Below are positions 8,101 to 16,632 of a stretch of DNA of 54,407 nucleotides, piece by piece. The position numbers were made by a program, and so were the translations under genes. The stretch spans positions 1-54,407 of the forward strand of contig JAFZZM010000032.1 of NCBI GenBank assembly GCA_017615755.1, given 5' to 3'. The stretch's first letter is position 1. Every line of letters starts with the position of its first letter. The notes below the pieces were generated by a model that made no database searches, had not been told where the DNA came from, and saw only the letters and a program-made list of their open reading frames with translations. Source of the DNA: Clostridiales bacterium. Its GTDB lineage: Bacteria; Bacillota; Clostridia; Saccharofermentanales; Saccharofermentanaceae.

Positions 8101-9891
8101 ATGAAGAAACCAATCAAGTGGCTGGGTGTGATCCTGGCGGCCTCGATGATGCTTCCGGCTGCGGGCTGTAGACTGAAATCGCGCGACGAGTCGAAGTCGC
8201 CGAGAAAGACGACTGTGGAAGATACAGAAGAGACCGACGAGGAAGAGACCGAAAAGACTAAGAAGACAAAAGCGACGACCGAGGAGACCGAGGACGAGTC
8301 GCAGGAGACAAAGGATACAAAGAATACAAAAGCAACGGACGACCCGAGCGATCCTACGGACTCGACGAAGGCTACGAGTGCCACGTCCGATTCCGACGCA
8401 CCGCCGCTTCTGGGCTCCGTTCCGGCAGAGAACTGCAAGATCGAGTTCAAGAAAGAAGACCAGCGTTACCACTACGACATGGATCTCAAACTCGATGAGA
8501 AAGAAAACACGATCGGCGGCCACGTCGAGTTTGCCTTCTTTAACGACAGCGACGAAGACTGGGACAAGCTCTGCCTGCGCGACTACTCCAGCCTTTTCAT
8601 CGACGCAGCTACTGCCGGCTACGATGGCGCGCTCAAGACAAACGGCGCGACCACCAAGATCGACAACATCACCGACGGCAGATCCGGCTCGACGATCAAG
8701 ATGGAGCGTGACAAGGACGTTTCCGTTGTATGGCTTACGCTTGAAAAGAAACTCGCACCGGGCGAAAAGATGACATTGTCTTACGACTTCGAAGCGAAGA
8801 TCCCGACCGTTGCCGACCGTTACGGCGTCCAGGACGGTGTGTTTAACGTAACTAACTTCTACCCGATCCTCGCCGAATATACCAAAGACGGCTGGTCACA
8901 TGAAAAATTCTACAACTGCGGCGAGTGCTTTTATAGCGAGATCTCGGACTACGACGTAAAGATCACCACAAACGATAAGATGATCCTCCTCACCACAGGT
9001 CTGGAGAACGGCGAAGAGAAAAAGAACGGCAAGGTCGTACACAGCTACCACGCCGACTGCGTAAGAGATTTCGTATTCTGCGCAAGCGAAGATTTCATAA
9101 TCGTCGAGGGCGATTACGAAAACACACACATCCGCGTTGCCTACGTGAAAGAAATGGACGGCGACATCGAGCAGGTTCTCGCGGACGAATGCCTCCGCGC
9201 CGCCAAAGACTCGCTGAAAGCATTCAACTCCGCTCTTGGCGAGTATCCGTACAAAGATCTCGAAGTCGTTCTCGCGCCGATCGATGCGGGTGGTATGGAG
9301 TACCCGAACCTTGTCATCATCACGAAGGAAATTCCGGAAGGCCTCGAGAACAATAAGGACTACATGGATTTTTACATTTCTTATCTCGCGGATAGCGTCG
9401 TTTCCCATGAGATCGGCCACCAGTGGTTCATGGGCATCGTCGGCAGCAACTCCGGCACACAGCCGTGGCTTGACGAATCCATCACATCCTTCACCGAGTA
9501 CATTTACGACATGGCCGTAAATCCGGGCAATGTGCATAACGATGCGGATATGTTCAAGCAGGGCAGTCGCGATGATTTTGAGAATATGCTGAAACAAAAT
9601 GACTTTGTCCCGATCAACCGCTCGTACTTCCAGTTCTCACAGGAGGTCGCGTACATCTACGGAGCATACACATTCGGTAAAGAGGCTTGCATCGAAATGA
9701 GCGACGCTGTCGGCCTCGAGAACTTCTACGGAATCCTCCGCGAGTACGTCCAGCGCAACGCGTTCACCAACGCCGACCAGACGGATTTCTTCTCCGTGCT
9801 CTACGAGCTCGCCGGCAAGGACAACGAGGAGCTCAACCACGTGATCGAAGTCTTCTTCGACGAGTCCGTCCAGCCTGACAAGATCGCGTAA
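8101..9891 (+). CDS. M1-family zinc metallopeptidase lipoprotein, copy 2
   Basis: Seen: 596 residues, same plan as copy 1: signal peptide with a lipobox ending AAGC, a low-complexity Glu/Thr/Lys spacer to about residue 100, then the M1-like body with GGMEY and HEIGH at 436-440 with Glu459. The body is highly similar to copy 1 but the spacers share no obvious sequence, and copy 2 lacks an insertion of about 40 residues that copy 1 carries after the active site. AAGGAG precedes the ATG. The upstream region aligns with that of copy 1, with a T-run followed by TATACT, suggesting a duplicated promoter and similar control. A strong terminator follows. Confidence 0.85.
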   Translation: MKKPIKWLGVILAASMMLPAAGCRLKSRDESKSPRKTTVEDTEETDEEETEKTKKTKATTEETEDESQETKDTKNTKATDDPSDPTDSTKATSATSDSDAPPLLGSVPAENCKIEFKKEDQRYHYDMDLKLDEKENTIGGHVEFAFFNDSDEDWDKLCLRDYSSLFIDAATAGYDGALKTNGATTKIDNITDGRSGSTIKMERDKDVSVVWLTLEKKLAPGEKMTLSYDFEAKIPTVADRYGVQDGVFNVTNFYPILAEYTKDGWSHEKFYNCGECFYSEISDYDVKITTNDKMILLTTGLENGEEKKNGKVVHSYHADCVRDFVFCASEDFIIVEGDYENTHIRVAYVKEMDGDIEQVLADECLRAAKDSLKAFNSALGEYPYKDLEVVLAPIDAGGMEYPNLVIITKEIPEGLENNKDYMDFYISYLADSVVSHEIGHQWFMGIVGSNSGTQPWLDESITSFTEYIYDMAVNPGNVHNDADMFKQGSRDDFENMLKQNDFVPINRSYFQFSQEVAYIYGAYTFGKEACIEMSDAVGLENFYGILREYVQRNAFTNADQTDFFSVLYELAGKDNEELNHVIEVFFDESVQPDKIA

Positions 9892-9959
9892 GCTTTTTCT
9901 GCTCCAAAAGCACTTGCCCGGTGTGGGGAGCAATATAGTGATTTTAGAATAGTGAACCC

Positions 9960-10004
9960 ACGTGGGTGCCTCGAACTTCAAACGGCGAGGCATCCACGTT
10001 TTTT
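9960..10004 (+). terminator. Rho-independent terminator after metallopeptidase copy 2
   Basis: ACGTGGGTGCCTCG (9960-9973) pairs with CGAGGCATCCACGT (9986-9999) with a single G-U pair and a 12-base loop, ending in TTTTTT. It ends just before the stop codon of the convergent AraC-type gene. Confidence 0.85.
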
Positions 10005-10008
10005 ATTC

Positions 10009-10869
10009 TCAACTTTTCCTTGCCGAAATATTCTCGTTAAAGAACTGCATCCGGTACTGGCGCGGCGTGTACCCGGTGGTGCGCCGGAAAAAGTCGATAA
10101 AGTGGCTCTGCGAGCAGAAAGCCAGGGAATACGCGATCTGCGAATAGGTGTAATCGGTACGGATCAGAAGCGCGCGTGCGGTATCGATCCGGCGGCGCAT
10201 CAGATACGCGACGAAAGTTTCACCCATTTCTTTCTTGAAGAGCGCCGCGAGGTAAGTCGCAGACATCCCGGTATGCGCCGCAAGATCCGACAGCGTAATG
10301 CGGGAAGTGAAGTGGGCATCGATGTAGTCGAGACAGTCGCTGATAATGCGCGAATGCACTGCGGTCGCACGCGCGCGCTGCACCATCTCGACCATCTTGG
10401 TCCAGAACTCACGGTTGAGGTTCTGGATCTTCTTGATCGACTGCGCCACATCAGCCTGCTGGATATAAAGGTCACTGCAGGAATACACCATCTCCTGCGG
10501 AACACCGGCCTCGATAGCATACCGCGTCGCGAGCCCCGTGTTGACGATAAACAGATACCGGAAATTCCGAAGCGGATCGGAAGAAAGCTTGCCTTGCATT
10601 TCCGAATCCAGAACCCACACCGACTCTTCGACTGCCTCCATGTCGCCCTGCATCAGAAGATGAAAACGACGGCTCTCGCGCTCGTAGGTAGTATGCTTGA
10701 AATCCCGCTCGCTGTTCTCGCGAAGAAGCATCAGGATCTCACTGTTCGGGATCAGTGTCTGCGGTTCTTTGGCAGCGCTTCGCTTCAGCGACGCCACACG
10801 CCGCTCGTTCGCCGCACCCCTCTTTGCCGGTGCCCCCGCCGCCGCTGCCTTTTTCTTTCTCTCCGCCAT
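10009..10869 (-). CDS. AraC-family transcriptional regulator
   Basis: Seen: 286 residues from the second ATG, chosen because AAAGGA is 9 bases upstream; the first ATG (10878) abuts it. After a Lys/Ala-rich tail (to ~40), residues ~45-180 form a helical sensor-like domain of unknown ligand. Residues ~185-280 are the two-HTH AraC domain: ITLSDLAAHTGMSATYLAALFKK for the first helix pair and YTYSQIAYSLAFCSQSHFIDFF with RRTTGYTPRQYR for the second. Family knowledge: binds direct repeats and activates or represses nearby genes. It is divergent from the MutS-like gene and convergent with the metallopeptidases; either could be a target, but the sequence does not decide. Confidence 0.85.
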   Translation of the reverse strand: MAERKKKAAAAGAPAKRGAANERRVASLKRSAAKEPQTLIPNSEILMLLRENSERDFKHTTYERESRRFHLLMQGDMEAVEESVWVLDSEMQGKLSSDPLRNFRYLFIVNTGLATRYAIEAGVPQEMVYSCSDLYIQQADVAQSIKKIQNLNREFWTKMVEMVQRARATAVHSRIISDCLDYIDAHFTSRITLSDLAAHTGMSATYLAALFKKEMGETFVAYLMRRRIDTARALLIRTDYTYSQIAYSLAFCSQSHFIDFFRRTTGYTPRQYRMQFFNENISARKS

Positions 10870-11006
10870 AAAATGCATTCCTTTATCAACATAGAATCAT
10901 GACAAAAATCATAATATCATTGTATATCGGGAAACCGCGAAAATCTATATTCTTACTTAGAAAAAGAAAGACACCAGTGCTTCTGGACAGCGGAGGAGAG
11001 AAACAG

Positions 11007-12629
11007 ATGGATATACTTTTTGCGGAAGGTTCAGATAAGAAATGCGTGCAGCTTCTGGACGAGACAATGAAGGATCTCGCGCTGGACGAACTCGTCACGC
11101 GGCTGACGACGGTCCCGGAGGAGAAATCGATCCTGCGGGCGATCATGTCGCGCATCCCGCAGAACCCTGAGGACATCCGCTACCGCCAGAGCATCATGAA
11201 AGATCTGACCGAACAGCCAGAGCTTCGCGCGGCGCTTTACGAGGCGCTGCCGATGATCAAGACCATGAAGGATCACGCGGGCACGCGCCGTGCGGTCAGC
11301 GACTCCGACAATGCGCTTTACACGCTGCTTTCCGACCTGCGCACGCTGTCGGCGTATGTCAAAACAGTCAAATATCTCGACGGGGAACTCGCCCGCTTCG
11401 AGCTCAAATCCCCGGCGCTCGTCAAACTCAAAAATGACATCCACGCGATCATGGCGACCGAAGATTTTACCACCGCCGAAGAAGACATCGCGAAGATGCT
11501 CGAGGACCTGTCCACCGTCAAAAGCGCCATCATAGGAATCAATTTTGCGCCGGACCTGACGATCGAGTCGATCGCCGCGATCGAATTCCTCCCGTACCAG
11601 ACCGCGTCAAAGTACAAGTTCGCCCAGTTCGCAGCGATCTTCGGTCCGATCATCCAGGCCGGCCAGGGCGCCATGGCGCTCACGAAGACCCTCGGCGGCC
11701 GCTCTTTCAACTACGAAGACCCGCTCCTCGCGCGGATGGCGCCTTTTATCGAAAAGCACTTGAAGCGGCATTTCACGGATATCAAGAAGACGATGGCGAA
11801 GTACACGAAGATGGACAACCGCATGTTCACCGAAATGTACGAAGGACTGACCTTCTATCTGCTGTGCGCGAAGTTTGCCGAGACGCTGAAAGAACAAGGA
11901 TATGAAACTTGTATCCCTCAGATTGAGGAGATTCCGGACCATTCGCTGGAACTACAGGATTTTTACAACATCCGGCTCGCGATCCTCGGCTACAAAGAGA
12001 TCGTCAAGAACGACTTCCGTTTCTCGGATGAGGAGAAGCTTTTCATCCTGACCGGCCCGAACCGCGGCGGTAAGACGATCCTCGAACAGGGCATCGCCCT
12101 GATCTCCCTGATGGCCTCACTCGGCCTTTACGTCACCGCGCATTCCTTCCGCGGCCTGCCGTTCAAAAACATCCTCACGCACTTCCCAATCGACGAGAAC
12201 CTGACGATCAACTACGGCCGACTCGGCGAAGAAGCCAAGCGCGTCCAGACCATCGCGAGCGAAGCCGATGCCAACACACTGGTCATCTTTAACGAGACCT
12301 ATTCGACGACCTCGTCGACCGACGCGCTCTATCTCTCGCAGGACCTCCTGCACATCCTGAAAGACATCGGCGCCGCCGTCATCTTCAACACGCACATCCA
12401 CGAACTCGCCAGAAGCATCCCCGAAATGAACGAGTGGGAAGGCCCCGGCAAGATCGTCAGCATCGTGATGGAGATCCGCGGCGACGTCAACACCTTCAAG
12501 CTCAAGCGCAGCGAGCCCGACAACTGCTCCTACGCCCGAAACATCGCCCTCAAATACGGCATCACGTACGAGCAGATGAAAGAGAAGAGCCACGCCGGCG
12601 CCGCAGGTGCAACTGCCACAGCTAAATAA
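11007..12629 (+). CDS. MutS-related ATPase lacking the mismatch-recognition domain
   Basis: Seen: 540 residues from ATG 11007, behind GGAGGAG. Residues ~60-340 are helical, like the MutS core/clamp. Residues ~340-520 are the MutS ABC-type ATPase: Walker A GPNRGGKT (from about residue 350), a conserved segment FPIDENLTINYGRLGEEAKR, and Walker B-like LVIFNETYSTTSSTDA with Asn429 where MutS has Asp, followed by THIHELA. Canonical MutS is about 850 residues; the N-terminal DNA-reading domains are missing. Family knowledge: similar short MutS-like proteins with an Asn-Glu Walker B occur in Clostridia and Bacteroidota, role unclear. Inference: a DNA-structure-binding ATPase rather than classic mismatch repair; no mutL is nearby. 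Confidence 0.75.
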   Translation: MDILFAEGSDKKCVQLLDETMKDLALDELVTRLTTVPEEKSILRAIMSRIPQNPEDIRYRQSIMKDLTEQPELRAALYEALPMIKTMKDHAGTRRAVSDSDNALYTLLSDLRTLSAYVKTVKYLDGELARFELKSPALVKLKNDIHAIMATEDFTTAEEDIAKMLEDLSTVKSAIIGINFAPDLTIESIAAIEFLPYQTASKYKFAQFAAIFGPIIQAGQGAMALTKTLGGRSFNYEDPLLARMAPFIEKHLKRHFTDIKKTMAKYTKMDNRMFTEMYEGLTFYLLCAKFAETLKEQGYETCIPQIEEIPDHSLELQDFYNIRLAILGYKEIVKNDFRFSDEEKLFILTGPNRGGKTILEQGIALISLMASLGLYVTAHSFRGLPFKNILTHFPIDENLTINYGRLGEEAKRVQTIASEADANTLVIFNETYSTTSSTDALYLSQDLLHILKDIGAAVIFNTHIHELARSIPEMNEWEGPGKIVSIVMEIRGDVNTFKLKRSEPDNCSYARNIALKYGITYEQMKEKSHAGAAGATATAK

Positions 12630-12670
12630 CCCCGCGTGCACGAGTTCTCTTTCCTATTGAAAAGCACTTG

Positions 12671-13026
12671 GCGGCATGATCGGCCCTAATCCACTGTCCA
12701 TGCCGTCACATATCAAGTAACTGACGGCATGATCGACCACAAACAGGCATCTGTGCCGTCAAGTATCAAGTGCCTGACGGCATGATCGACCACAAACAGC
12801 CATCCATGCCGTCACATATCAAGTGCCTGACGGCATGATCGACAACTAACAGCCATTTGTGCCGTCAAGTATCAAGTGCCTGACGGTATGATTAACCATT
12901 AACAGACAATCATGCCGCCGCACTACAAAAAAATGACGGCATGATTCGGTGTAAAAGATCATCTCTGCCGTCATGCACCCAAAAATTGACGGCACAAACC
13001 AACACAACCCCTGTATCATGCCGCAT
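12671..13026. repeat. 53-bp inverted-word array A (seven units)
   Basis: The word GACGGCAT (CGG positions 12673, 12725, 12778, 12831, 12884, 12937, 12990) alternates with its complement TGCCGTC (12702, 12754, 12807, 12860, 12913, 12966, 13019). Spacing is 52 once and then 53 without exception. The three central units are nearly identical, with CAAGTGCC before each GACGG; outer units have diverged but keep phase. It starts just after the MutS-like gene and ends 40 bases before the promoter of the next gene. No reading frame is supported. Confidence 0.9.
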
Positions 13027-13065
13027 CGAACCACGCCCCAACAAAATGAAGCGCTCCCGATTCTG

Positions 13066-13074
13066 TGTTATACT
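13066..13074 (+). promoter_or_regulatory. Extended -10 promoter element
   Basis: TGTTATACT is a TGn-extended -10, 45 bases before the ATG at 13120. The 12-base word CTGTGTTATACT recurs at 24105-24116 before another zinc-ribbon membrane protein gene that also lies behind a 53-bp array. No good -35 is visible, as is usual for extended -10 promoters. Confidence 0.5.
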
Positions 13075-13119
13075 ATCCCCAAGGGAAAAGAAATAAATAG
13101 AGAAGAAGGAGCTAACCCC

Positions 13120-14304
13120 ATGTATTTGAAATCAAAAGCACTGGTTGCTTACAAGGTCAAGAACATTATCTTGATCATCTTAAGCATTCTCCAGATCGTC
13201 GCGCTGACCTACATCGCCCTCGACCTTCTGGTCTACTACAGAAACGACATCAACACAGCTCTGACCGCAAAAGCCATGCCCGGCGCGATCCGCGGCACCA
13301 TCATCGGCGTCATCGTCCTGCTGTTCGTCAATCTGTCCCGAAAACTCATCGGCGACGCACGATTCTACTCCAGCTATTTTGAAGGCGACCTCAGCGGCCA
13401 GATCCCGATCAAAGACCTCGCCGAAGTCACCGGCCGCTCCGAATTCCGCGTCGGCCTCGAACTCCGGCTCTTCCGCATCCTCTACATGAAAAAATTCGAG
13501 ATCAAGACCATCGACGGCATCAAGCAAGTCGAGCTCTTCAGCAAGAAGACCCTCTGCGAATGCAAGAACTGCGGCGCCGGCATCGAGAAAAAACTCTACT
13601 TCACCGGCCAGTGCCCGTACTGCGGCAGCCCCGACATCTTCGCCAAAGTTCTCGCAGGCGACCGCTTCTACAGCATCTCCAACGAAGTCAAGCAGGGCGT
13701 CAACCGTCCGACCTATTATGAGGGAAAAGCACTTGCCCTGAAGCGTGTGATGTCCGTCCTTCTGATCATCGTGTCCGCCTCGATCGCGGTGATCTCGTCC
13801 GCGATGGCCATCGACATGCTCACCAAATACAACGACAAAGAGTACCTGACCAAGATCCTCCTCGATCCGGACAGCAAGCTCCGCTCTTTCGACCTGATCA
13901 AAGCGGACATCCTGCACACCGTGATCCTCGGCGGCTTCTTCGCAGTACTCATGGTCATCCTGTTCATCCGCCGCCTCATGCGCATCCGCTACATCAACGC
14001 ATCCGGCGCTTTTGCCAAGTTCTTCTCGAAATTCCAAAAGCCATTCATCCAGGCTGAAGAACTCAATACCATGAACGCATCTAGCGGCAAGAAACTCGGC
14101 AAAGTCCGCGGCGCCATCCGCAAAGGCTACCTCGACCACTGCACCCTCGAGGTCCACGACGCCATCCTCAAAATCGCTCTCGCCAAGAAGATCGTCAAGG
14201 ATCACTGCCCGACCTGCGCCTCCCCGATAAACGGCGCCGTCGACGAGAACTACACCTGCCAGTACTGCGGCAACAAGATCATGGACGTCGTCGTAAAGAA
14301 ATAA
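13120..14304 (+). CDS. Zinc-ribbon membrane protein of unknown function
   Basis: Seen: 394 residues from ATG 13120, behind AGAAGGAG; an upstream in-frame start would lie inside the repeat array and is unlikely. Two hydrophobic segments lie at ~14-37 and ~50-67, a first zinc ribbon at ~150-175 (CKNCG then CPYCG), two more hydrophobic segments at ~215-240 and ~265-285, and a C-terminal ribbon (CPTC then CQYC). The region between is basic and helical. It contains two KAL tripeptides encoded by AAAAGCACT. I do not recognise a family. Inference: a membrane-bound protein with cytosolic metal-binding ribbons. It is monocistronic, with its own promoter and terminator. Confidence 0.75.
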   Translation: MYLKSKALVAYKVKNIILIILSILQIVALTYIALDLLVYYRNDINTALTAKAMPGAIRGTIIGVIVLLFVNLSRKLIGDARFYSSYFEGDLSGQIPIKDLAEVTGRSEFRVGLELRLFRILYMKKFEIKTIDGIKQVELFSKKTLCECKNCGAGIEKKLYFTGQCPYCGSPDIFAKVLAGDRFYSISNEVKQGVNRPTYYEGKALALKRVMSVLLIIVSASIAVISSAMAIDMLTKYNDKEYLTKILLDPDSKLRSFDLIKADILHTVILGGFFAVLMVILFIRRLMRIRYINASGAFAKFFSKFQKPFIQAEELNTMNASSGKKLGKVRGAIRKGYLDHCTLEVHDAILKIALAKKIVKDHCPTCASPINGAVDENYTCQYCGNKIMDVVVKK

Positions 14305-14361
14305 CACCGCCCACGCTCCCGCCCCAAAAGCACTGCCGCGCAAACTTTGATCAAACAGAAA

Positions 14362-14400
14362 AGACGTGTCGGAAGAACAATCCGCACGTCTATCTTTTTA
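14362..14400 (+). terminator. Rho-independent terminator
   Basis: AGACGTGTCGG (14362-14372) pairs with CCGCACGTCT (14382-14391), with one bulged T, followed by ATCTTTTTAT. It lies 58 bases beyond the stop at 14304. Confidence 0.7.
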
Positions 14401-14452
14401 TAGAGCTTCTGACATTTGATTGATTCGCTAAACGCATTAGAGCGAAAAGAAA

Positions 14453-15928
14453 TTACTGAAGTACTGAATCGATAGATCCAAATTCCAATTTGATATGACA
14501 GATGTCATCTACGGACTCGATGCCCAGTTCATATGCTCTGACAAGATCTTGATAAGTTATTGTTACTGTGGTGTTGTTAGCTAATGTAAAATTGGCAGAG
14601 TTGTCATGGTACTCTAATTCGTCGAAATCGTTATCGTATTTGCAATGGAATGATTCCTCCAAATTGTAATACTTAAAAACACCTTCTGGACAATCAATAA
14701 AGTATCTTGGATCCTGTATAAAACATTTCCGACTTCTAAGCTTAATTAATAAGTCATCGATATCATTTTTTGCTTTGAGAAAAAACTTCTTTCGTATCTG
14801 AAGAAGATGATGAATGTTCGGTTTGGCTTGTGTAGCTTGTATATTGTCATCTAATTCTTTCAACGAATTGTATAATTCTGATTCTCGAGGTGAAGATTCA
14901 TCGAAGGCATCGCTATATTGTTTATTAGTCAAATAGTAGAACATGAATGCACTCTTTCTGTATACCAATAACTGATATTCTCCATTTATATATGTCATAA
15001 CATAGTATTCATTCAGTTCCGGTATACAAGTGTTGAAAGACTCTGAAAAAATGTAAATGGTTCTATCTTTGACTTTGGCGGAGACGCGTTTGTGCTCAGG
15101 ATAGTTTCGAGAGTCGTTAAGTATTGATAAAAGGCGTTTTCTCTCTTTGTTTATTGCGCTGAGTAAATCAGGAAAAAAGAATTGAAAATCACCTGTTTCT
15201 TCAATTGAAGAATAGTTTTTCCATTTGTCTGCATCGTCGATTTCAGAATGATATGATGTCATTTCGCCATTTGAATTAGCCATCAAAATTGTTTCCACTT
15301 TGCTTGCTTTGTTCGTGAGTTGAATTATTCCCCGGCAGAGATATCGATCTGGATTATATTGTGTGGATAAAGAATTGTCTTCAACTTCGTAAAAATCTGC
15401 ACCAATTGGATTTTTAATCATAATATTGCCAACAATGTATGGTAATGGTTTAATTTGCTTTTTCTTGTTCTGCTTTCTTTTATCTAGAATATCGAGCTTT
15501 TTAAATCCTCTTTTTTCAAGATGTTGATTTAATTCTGAGACAGTAAGGTCCTGTTCTTTACAGTGGACGCTGATCGTATCTGAAATGAAACGTTCACGAG
15601 GATCTGTCTCTGTATATAGCCCTGGTTGGTGAAGGTATCTATAAAGAGCTTCATCAACTTCACCAGGTCCGCATTTAAGAGCAACGCAAATGGCTATAAT
15701 ACAATCTCTTTTTTTGGTTGGCTTCGTCTGGTTTAGTATCTTTCGAAACATTTCATAATCAATTCCGACTTGCTTTGCAAGATTTTTGGTGGATAGTTCT
15801 CCTTTAAAGGTTTCATAAAGCTCCCTCTTTTCTTTGATAAAGCTTTTCCAGTCATCGTTATCATCTACTAATGATGCTGATTTGTTAATGGAGTCATATT
15901 CTATGTTGCTTATTGCTTTGTCATTCAT
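14453..15928 (-). CDS. Large HTH-containing protein, probable regulator of the accessory module
   Basis: Seen: 491 residues, AT-rich and unlike the GC-rich neighbours. Residues ~45-95 form an HTH-like segment (LSTKNLAKQVGIDYEMFRK followed by IAICVALKCGPGEVDEALY). The remaining ~390 residues have no motif I recognise; they are rich in Asn, Asp and Tyr and appear mixed alpha/beta. AAGGAG sits 7 bases before the ATG. It is divergent from the three-gene module at 16.1-18.1 kb, with paired promoters around a palindrome. Inference: it senses something through the long C-terminal part and controls both directions. Its low GC suggests acquisition together with the module. Confidence 0.65.
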   Translation of the reverse strand: MNDKAISNIEYDSINKSASLVDDNDDWKSFIKEKRELYETFKGELSTKNLAKQVGIDYEMFRKILNQTKPTKKRDCIIAICVALKCGPGEVDEALYRYLHQPGLYTETDPRERFISDTISVHCKEQDLTVSELNQHLEKRGFKKLDILDKRKQNKKKQIKPLPYIVGNIMIKNPIGADFYEVEDNSLSTQYNPDRYLCRGIIQLTNKASKVETILMANSNGEMTSYHSEIDDADKWKNYSSIEETGDFQFFFPDLLSAINKERKRLLSILNDSRNYPEHKRVSAKVKDRTIYIFSESFNTCIPELNEYYVMTYINGEYQLLVYRKSAFMFYYLTNKQYSDAFDESSPRESELYNSLKELDDNIQATQAKPNIHHLLQIRKKFFLKAKNDIDDLLIKLRSRKCFIQDPRYFIDCPEGVFKYYNLEESFHCKYDNDFDELEYHDNSANFTLANNTTVTITYQDLVRAYELGIESVDDICHIKLEFGSIDSVLQ

Positions 15929-15954
15929 CGGTGATCTCCTTATGATAGTTTTTA

Positions 15955-16054
15955 CAGTACCTTAAGTATAAATATGTACTGAAAGTCTGTCTAGATATCT
16001 GGGACTAATTAAGTCCCAGATACTCTTGTAATCGATTCGAAGACGATCTATACT
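15955..16054. promoter_or_regulatory. Divergent promoters with a central palindrome
   Basis: Plus promoter: TTGTAA (16026-16031), 17-base spacer, TATACT (16049-16054). Minus promoter, read on minus: TAGACA (15988-15993), 17-base spacer, TATACT (15965-15970). A perfect palindrome with 11-base arms TATCTGGGACT (15996-16006) and AGTCCCAGATA (16012-16022) lies exactly between the two -35 boxes. A second inverted repeat CAGTAC/GTACTG (15955-15960, 15976-15981) brackets the minus -10. The layout fits one regulator serving both directions, most simply the HTH protein encoded on the minus strand. Confidence 0.65.
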
Positions 16055-16084
16055 GCTTTCATCACGATAGAAAGGAGGGGCAAG

Positions 16085-16375
16085 ATGAAAGAGAATGGAA
16101 ATATCGGAAACAATCGTGTATATCGTATCGATGATTCTGAGTATGAGCCATACCGAGGGGAACAGAACATGATTGCCATGTTGTTGACGAAGATGCAGCG
16201 ATTTGCGAATTCTAAAACTGGTAGAGTTTTATGTTCTGCTATTAGCGAAGCGAAAGACGCAGCGATAATAGCGTTCTGCGATGGAGTAAAAACCCGGATT
16301 CAGAGCAAAGATAACGATGATCATGATTTTTCGGAAGGAGAGGAAAAGTCGGAATGTATCGATGAGCGGCGTTGA
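16085..16375 (+). CDS. Small charged protein of unknown function
   Basis: Seen: 96 residues, start fixed by AAAGGAGGGG upstream. The N-terminus is polar (to ~30), a central helix reads MIAMLLTKMQRFANSKTG, then a small-residue helix (LCSAISEAKDAAIIAFCDGV) and an acidic tail ending ECIDERR. There is no signal peptide and no known family. It is the first gene of the module after the divergent promoter, and a 257-base structured gap separates it from the next gene. Confidence 0.5.
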   Translation: MKENGNIGNNRVYRIDDSEYEPYRGEQNMIAMLLTKMQRFANSKTGRVLCSAISEAKDAAIIAFCDGVKTRIQSKDNDDHDFSEGEEKSECIDERR

Positions 16376-16495
16376 CTCTTTTGGCTATTCTTCGTCTTCG
16401 ACCAATTTATAACATGCAGATAGCTGTTATCAGTTCGAAGAGGACGAAGTACTATCGATTGAGTCTGACGGATTGTCGATCCGATGAATGTGAGC

Positions 16496-16594
16496 GACGG
16501 TGGCACATATTCCGATATGCGTCACCGTCAATCTATACGATCAGGTGCAGAGGGTCTGATTCTGTAAAGCACGTTGGGGTTTCGCGTCAGAATC
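16496..16594 (+). other. Structured intergenic leader with two hairpins
   Basis: In the gap 16376-16632, GACGGTG plus seven more bases (16496-16509) pairs with a 14-base arm ending CACCGTC (16516-16529) with two mismatches. GATTCTG (16558-16564) pairs with CAGAATC (16588-16594). No T-run follows, so these are not simple terminators. They may be processing sites, attenuation elements or a small RNA. No gene is seen in the gap. Confidence 0.35.
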
Positions 16595-16632
16595 GGGCGC
16601 TGTTATAGAAATACATATCAGGAGGTGACTTT

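Noticed and set aside
12671..13026. CRISPR or TIGR-type guide array
   Set aside because: Sequence between the repeated words is also conserved from unit to unit rather than unique, the words alternate with their complements, and no cas-like or Tas-like gene is adjacent. The same holds for arrays B-D.
12973..13119. Upstream in-frame extension of the 13120 gene
   Set aside because: The extension would be encoded by repeat array A and by the promoter region; a strong AGAAGGAG site marks the ATG at 13120.
13180..14343. 387-residue minus-strand reading frame
   Set aside because: Antisense to the zinc-ribbon membrane gene; highly repetitive Asp/Glu/Val/Ala composition and no ribosome site.
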